Assembly: GCA_022600315.1 (NCBI GenBank)
Contig: JAHZKQ010000094.1
Coordinates: 1 to 10,258 of the forward strand
DNA from: Gammaproteobacteria bacterium
Lineage (GTDB): Bacteria > Pseudomonadota > Gammaproteobacteria > Coxiellales > Coxiellaceae
Length of the DNA: 10,258 bases
Direction: 5' to 3'
Shown here: positions 7,301 to 10,258 of the stretch, piece after piece
Layout: each line of letters starts with the position of its first letter
Numbering within the stretch: position 1 is the first letter of the stretch
The notes under the pieces: generated by a model
The model's database searches: none
What the model saw: the letters and a program-made list of their open reading frames with translations, nothing else
What the model was told of the DNA's origin: nothing
Translations under genes and position numbers: made by a program

Positions 7301-8593
7301 GTGAGTGTTTCAATCAAAAATATGAATTCTAAATCGACTTCTCGACTGCAAAGTTCGGCGGCTTATTCTTGGTTAATGATATTGTTCGCCTCATTATTTT
7401 TATTTTATCGCTATGTCTTGCAGGTTTCGCCGAGCATTATGCGCAACAATTTAATGCGTGCATTTCATGTTCAAGCTTTTGGTTTTAGTAATTTATCGGC
7501 TACATTTTTTTATTCTTACACTATTATGCAGATATTTGCTGGCGTAATCTTGGATCGATTTGGTCCGCGTTTGGTGGCGGCTATTGCCATTTTAACAGCG
7601 GCTACCGGTGCATATTTATTTGCTGAGGCAAACAGTTTAATGGCAGCTGAATTTTCTCGGGCTTTAATGGGTGTTGGGATCGCATTTGCCACTGCAAACT
7701 ATATGAAAATTGCGGCAATGTGGTTTCGCCCCAGTCAATTTGCTTTTGTGGGCGGTTCATTAACCGTAGCGGTTATGTTAGGCGCAGTAGTGGGTGAGGC
7801 GCCACTTAGTAGTTTTGTACTGCACGTTGGTTGGCGGGAAAGTTTAGTTTATTGTGCTATCGTCGGTTATATTATTGCAGGGTTGTTTTATATTACTGTA
7901 CGCGATAATAACGCACCACTGGCTACTCATGGCACGCCCTTAAAGGTTGAAAAATTTGCTTGGAGTGGTGTTTTGGAGGTTGTTTCAAGTTCGCAGAATT
8001 GGTTGTTAACACTTTACAGTGGTTTGGCATTTGCGCCAATGGTGGTATTTGCCAGCCTTTGGGGAACTTCATTTTTAAAGGAAGCAAATCAGTTATCCAA
8101 TACCAATGCCGCGTGGCTTGATTCGATTATTTTTATCGGTTTTGGTTTGGGTGGGCCGATCTTAGGATTTATTTCTGACTATCTTAAACGTCGACGGGTG
8201 ATTATGTTTTTTGGTCTGGCATTGTCATTGTTTGCCTTGCTAGTTACGATTTATATATCGATGTTGCCATATTTGTTATTGGCAGTATTATTATTTTTAT
8301 TTGGTTTTGGTACTGGCGCTTTTATGTTAGGGTTTGCGGTAGGTAAAGAAATTAACAAGCTTTATTTGGCAGCGACGGTAATTGCGCTGATTAATACTGG
8401 AGATGCCGTTTTTGGAGCAATCACTCAACCGCTAGTTGGTAAATTTATCGACTGGGGGTGGCAAGGTCAAATGCTGGATAAGCTACATTATTTCTCCGTG
8501 AGTGATTATCATCGCGCGTTTTTAATTATGCCGATTTATTTAGCATTGGCTTTTATAGCGTTATTATTTGTTAAAGAGCAAGCTAAGCCTTAA
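7301..8593 (+). CDS. MFS transporter, Pht/Fpt-like family, copy 1
   Basis: Inner-membrane major facilitator of 430 residues with 12 hydrophobic segments. They lie near residues 24-42, 64-84, 91-109, 114-135, 148-168, 181-199, 234-255, 272-291, 300-319, 323-345, 355-378 and 405-424. MFS motif A is present between TM2 and TM3 (GVILDRFGPR, 81-90), with its echo between TM8 and TM9 (GFISDYLKRRR). The QVSPSIM motif after TM1 (41-47) recalls the phagosomal amino-acid/nutrient transporters (Pht, Fpt) of Legionella and Francisella; the substrate cannot be read from sequence. The start is uncertain: GTG 7301 has only a weak GGG 8 bases upstream, while ATG 7322 has no Shine-Dalgarno but gives an N-terminus closer in length to copy 2. 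The next gene is a collinear paralogue 15 bases downstream. Confidence 0.88.
   Translation: MSVSIKNMNSKSTSRLQSSAAYSWLMILFASLFLFYRYVLQVSPSIMRNNLMRAFHVQAFGFSNLSATFFYSYTIMQIFAGVILDRFGPRLVAAIAILTAATGAYLFAEANSLMAAEFSRALMGVGIAFATANYMKIAAMWFRPSQFAFVGGSLTVAVMLGAVVGEAPLSSFVLHVGWRESLVYCAIVGYIIAGLFYITVRDNNAPLATHGTPLKVEKFAWSGVLEVVSSSQNWLLTLYSGLAFAPMVVFASLWGTSFLKEANQLSNTNAAWLDSIIFIGFGLGGPILGFISDYLKRRRVIMFFGLALSLFALLVTIYISMLPYLLLAVLLFLFGFGTGAFMLGFAVGKEINKLYLAATVIALINTGDAVFGAITQPLVGKFIDWGWQGQMLDKLHYFSVSDYHRAFLIMPIYLALAFIALLFVKEQAKP
7449..7570 (+). repeat. Near-identical 122-base tract shared with the second transporter (copy 1)
   Basis: Aligned with 8742-8863 at a constant offset of 1293, this tract differs at only one base (7489 T versus 8782 C). 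Counting by hand, the 88 bases before it differ at 17 positions and the 90 bases after it at 25. It encodes the region from just after QVSPSIM through TM2 to the end of motif A. Confidence 0.85.
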
Positions 8594-8608
8594 TTTAAAG
8601 GATTTTCA

Positions 8609-9886
8609 ATGGATAATATAAAACCTCAATCTAGTAGCCGACGATCTTCATCAGCTTATTCGTGGCTAGTGATATTCTTTGCGTCATTATTTTTATTCTA
8701 TCGTTATGTGTTGCAAGTCTCACCGAGTATTATGCGCGGTGATTTAATGCGTGCATTTCATGTTCAAGCTTTTGGTTTTAGCAATTTATCGGCTACATTT
8801 TTTTATTCTTACACTATTATGCAGATATTTGCTGGCGTAATCTTGGATCGATTTGGTCCGCGTGTAGTGGCGGCGCTAGCAATTTTAATTGCGGCGATTG
8901 GCGCACATTTATTTTCTTATGCCGATACTTTATTGGCCGCTGAATTTGCGCGTGCTTTAATGGGTGTTGGGATTGCGTTTGCAACGGCCAGTTATATGAA
9001 AATGGCAGCAATGTGGTTTCGTCCCAGTCAATTTGCTTTTGTGGGCGGCTTATTAGCAACAGCGGTAATGTTGGGCGCGGTGGTAGGTGAAGCGCCATTG
9101 AGTAGTTTTGTTGCCCATGTAGGTTGGCGCGAAGGCTTATTTTATTGCGCCGTAGTTGGTTATATTATTGCGGTTTTCTTTTATGTTGTGGTGCGAGATA
9201 ACAAAGCCCCATTAGCCACTTATGGCACGCCATTAAAAGCCGAAAAATTTGCTTGGGGTGGGGTTTTAGAAGTGGTATCCAATCCACAGAATTGGTTATT
9301 AACGCTTTATAGTGGCTTGTCTTTCGCGCCCGTTTTAGTGTTTGCCAGCCTTTGGGGGACTTCCTTTCTAAAAGAAGCGCATCATTTGTCGAGCACAAAT
9401 GCAGCATTGTTGGATTCTATTGCGTTTATTGGCTTGGGGATTGGTGGGCCAGTATTAGGTTTTATTTCTGATTATTTAAAACGCCGCCGTGGGGTTATGT
9501 TTTTTGGAGTGTTGTTATCATTGATCTCGGTGTTATTGATGGTTTATGTGCCTACCTTACCTTATATAATTTTAGTCGCGTTATTATATTTATTTGGTTT
9601 TGGTACTGGTGCTTTTATGTTGGGATTTACAGTGGGCAAAGAAATCAACAAACTTTACTTGGCAGCTACGGTAATTGCTTTAATTAATACCGGTGATGCG
9701 GTGTTTGGAGCGATTACTCAGCCATTGGTTGGTAAGTTGATTGACTGGGGTTGGCGGGGTAAAGTGGTGGATAATCTACATTATTTTTCAGTGAGTGATT
9801 ATCATCATGCATTCTTAATTTTGCCGATTTATTTGGGTTTGGCATTTATCATTTTATTATTTATTAAAGAAAAAAAACTTAACTAA
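8609..9886 (+). CDS. MFS transporter, Pht/Fpt-like family, copy 2
   Basis: Inner-membrane 12-TM facilitator of 425 residues, a tandem paralogue of the preceding gene. By eye about four residues in five agree, and the core aligns with no insertion or deletion (offset 1293 from the tract at 7449 to GKEINKLYLAA near the end). It has the same landmarks: QVSPSIM, GVILDRFGPR, GFISDYLKRRR and the C-terminal NTGDAVFGAITQPLVGK. Differences cluster in TM3, TM4-6 and TM9-10, for example ANSLM versus ADTLL and LTVAVML versus LATAVML, so substrate range may differ. A strong AAAGGA (8597-8602) sits 6 bases before the ATG. The 15-base gap to the first gene implies one transcript. Substrate unknown; amino acid or nucleoside uptake is suggested only by family resemblance. 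Confidence 0.9.
   Translation: MDNIKPQSSSRRSSSAYSWLVIFFASLFLFYRYVLQVSPSIMRGDLMRAFHVQAFGFSNLSATFFYSYTIMQIFAGVILDRFGPRVVAALAILIAAIGAHLFSYADTLLAAEFARALMGVGIAFATASYMKMAAMWFRPSQFAFVGGLLATAVMLGAVVGEAPLSSFVAHVGWREGLFYCAVVGYIIAVFFYVVVRDNKAPLATYGTPLKAEKFAWGGVLEVVSNPQNWLLTLYSGLSFAPVLVFASLWGTSFLKEAHHLSSTNAALLDSIAFIGLGIGGPVLGFISDYLKRRRGVMFFGVLLSLISVLLMVYVPTLPYIILVALLYLFGFGTGAFMLGFTVGKEINKLYLAATVIALINTGDAVFGAITQPLVGKLIDWGWRGKVVDNLHYFSVSDYHHAFLILPIYLGLAFIILLFIKEKKLN
8742..8863 (+). repeat. Near-identical 122-base tract shared with the first transporter (copy 2)
   Basis: Partner of 7449-7570, with 121 of 122 bases the same, including third codon positions that differ freely on both sides. Probable gene-conversion tract. 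Confidence 0.85.
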
Positions 9887-9898
9887 CTTGCTATGCAG

Positions 9899-9941
9899 GT
9901 TAACTAAGCTGAACCATTTCCGTACCGAGTTAACTTTTTTT
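9899..9941 (+). terminator. Candidate rho-independent terminator after the transporter pair
   Basis: GTTAACT (9899-9905) and AGTTAAC (9928-9934) form a 7-base AT-rich stem followed directly by seven T (9935-9941), beginning 12 bases after the stop of the second transporter. The 22-base loop and low GC make it weak. A second AT-only palindrome, TTTTAATT-TC-AATTAAAA (9938-9955), overlaps the T run. Confidence 0.4.
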
Positions 9942-9972
9942 AATTTCAATTAAAACTTTATTGCTGTCAGTG

Positions 9973-10140
9973 CTAAGCAGGCACAAACTCATCTATCACA
10001 CGTTTGGCTTCAGTCACCTGAGGCTCAGTACGAGTATAAGAAGGTGAAAAGCTTGATATCACATAACTATATCCTTATTTTGACTTATAAATCGTGATAA
10101 AGACCAATCTTAAGCTTCCATCTGCGGCTTTATTGCTCAA
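9973..10140 (-). pseudogene. Remnant of a minus-strand coding sequence with an in-frame stop
   Basis: On the minus strand, one frame reads 21 codons from 10140 (LSNKAADGSLRLVFITIYKSK), then a TAA at 10075-10077. It then continues in the same frame with GYSYVISSFSPSY, TRTEPQVTEAKR and VIDEFVPA to a TAG at 9973-9975. The composition is protein-like, with strand-like hydrophobic alternation followed by an amphipathic helix. The pattern 'Y.I.SFSPS...A.RVIDEF.PA' resembles the C-termini of small secreted DcrB/PsbP-like domains, but I cannot name a family. No start codon and no intact N-terminus exist, because the next gene's promoter occupies the upstream side. Alternatively the second half alone could be a 29-codon ORF from GTG 10060-10062, preceded by AAGGA 9 bases upstream. 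Chance cannot be excluded. Confidence 0.3.
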
Positions 10141-10163
10141 TTAATTGAAAAATAGGCTATACT
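10133..10163 (+). promoter_or_regulatory. Candidate promoter of the last gene
   Basis: TATACT at 10158-10163 matches the -10 consensus at 5 of 6 positions, with a poor -35 (TTGCTC, 10133-10138) 19 bases upstream. The start of transcription would be near 10170, about 25 bases before the ATG. Confidence 0.4.
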
Positions 10164-10194
10164 TGGAATAAGAACAGAACGCAGGAGAGGGATT

Positions 10195-10258
10195 ATGTCC
10201 AAGCATTGTTCGGTATTAGCAAGTCTAGTTGCCTTTGTGGGTCGGGTTTGTTTTGCCA
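10195..10258 (+). CDS. N-terminus of a probable exported protein (partial)
   Basis: An ATG at 10195 follows a strong AGGAG (10183-10187) with 7 bases' spacing and opens a frame that runs off the end of the window after 21 codons (MSKHCSVLASLVAFVGRVCFA). The short basic start, hydrophobic core SVLASLVAFVG and small residue at the end look like a Sec signal peptide. The C in VCFA is not placed like a clear lipobox. The function cannot be told from this much. Confidence 0.6.
   Translation, partial: MSKHCSVLASLVAFVGRVCFA

Noticed and set aside
8817..9407. Two antisense frames inside the second transporter
   Set aside because: They mirror a conserved membrane-protein gene and have no initiation signals or recognisable domains.
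10007..10024. GCTTCAG-TCAC-CTGAGGC hairpin as an RNA element
   Set aside because: A seven-base stem with one G-U, no T run and no conserved context; it falls within the probable coding remnant and may be chance.

Overview
The window is a piece of chromosome from a moderately AT-rich Gammaproteobacterium. Three things point there: gyrA followed directly by serC with an MTA/SAH deaminase gene next door (known from Pseudomonas), a CsiV-family envelope protein, and two transporters with the QVSPSIM signature near TM1 that I associate with the Pht/Fpt-like MFS transporters of Legionella, Coxiella and Francisella. A member of Legionellales or a relative is my best guess; that is inference from remembered families, not a measured placement.

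Layout. (1) 1-276, plus strand: the 3' end of a gene resembling the C-terminus of M50-protease/HlyD-like membrane proteins. (2) 320-2601, minus strand: mtaD (5'-methylthioadenosine/S-adenosylhomocysteine deaminase) followed after 56 bases by mvaB (HMG-CoA lyase), probably one transcript. (3) 2719-6343/6346, plus strand: gyrA and serC separated by one base; a candidate gyrA promoter lies in the short divergent gap with mtaD. (4) 6315-7007, minus strand: csiV, whose 3' end overlaps the 3' end of serC. (5) 7008-7300: a divergent control region with two back-to-back promoters whose -35 boxes overlap, then a roughly 200-base leader with strong inverted repeats ending at the start of the first transporter. 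(6) 7301-9886, plus strand: two tandem, collinear MFS paralogues. (7) 9887-10194: a weak terminator, the apparent remnant of a minus-strand gene with an in-frame stop, and a promoter. (8) 10195-10258: the first codons of a gene for a probable exported protein.

Functionally most of the window is housekeeping: sulfur-nucleoside salvage, acyl-CoA (leucine) catabolism, DNA supercoiling, serine/PLP biosynthesis and peptidoglycan-synthesis support. The accessory part is the transporter pair. Its most notable signals are the structured leader that can pair with the translation start region, the shared -35 divergent promoter, and a 122-base tract nearly identical between the two transporter genes inside otherwise clearly diverged sequence, which looks like recent gene conversion. 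No CRISPR array, tRNA, rRNA, insertion sequence or phage gene was seen.
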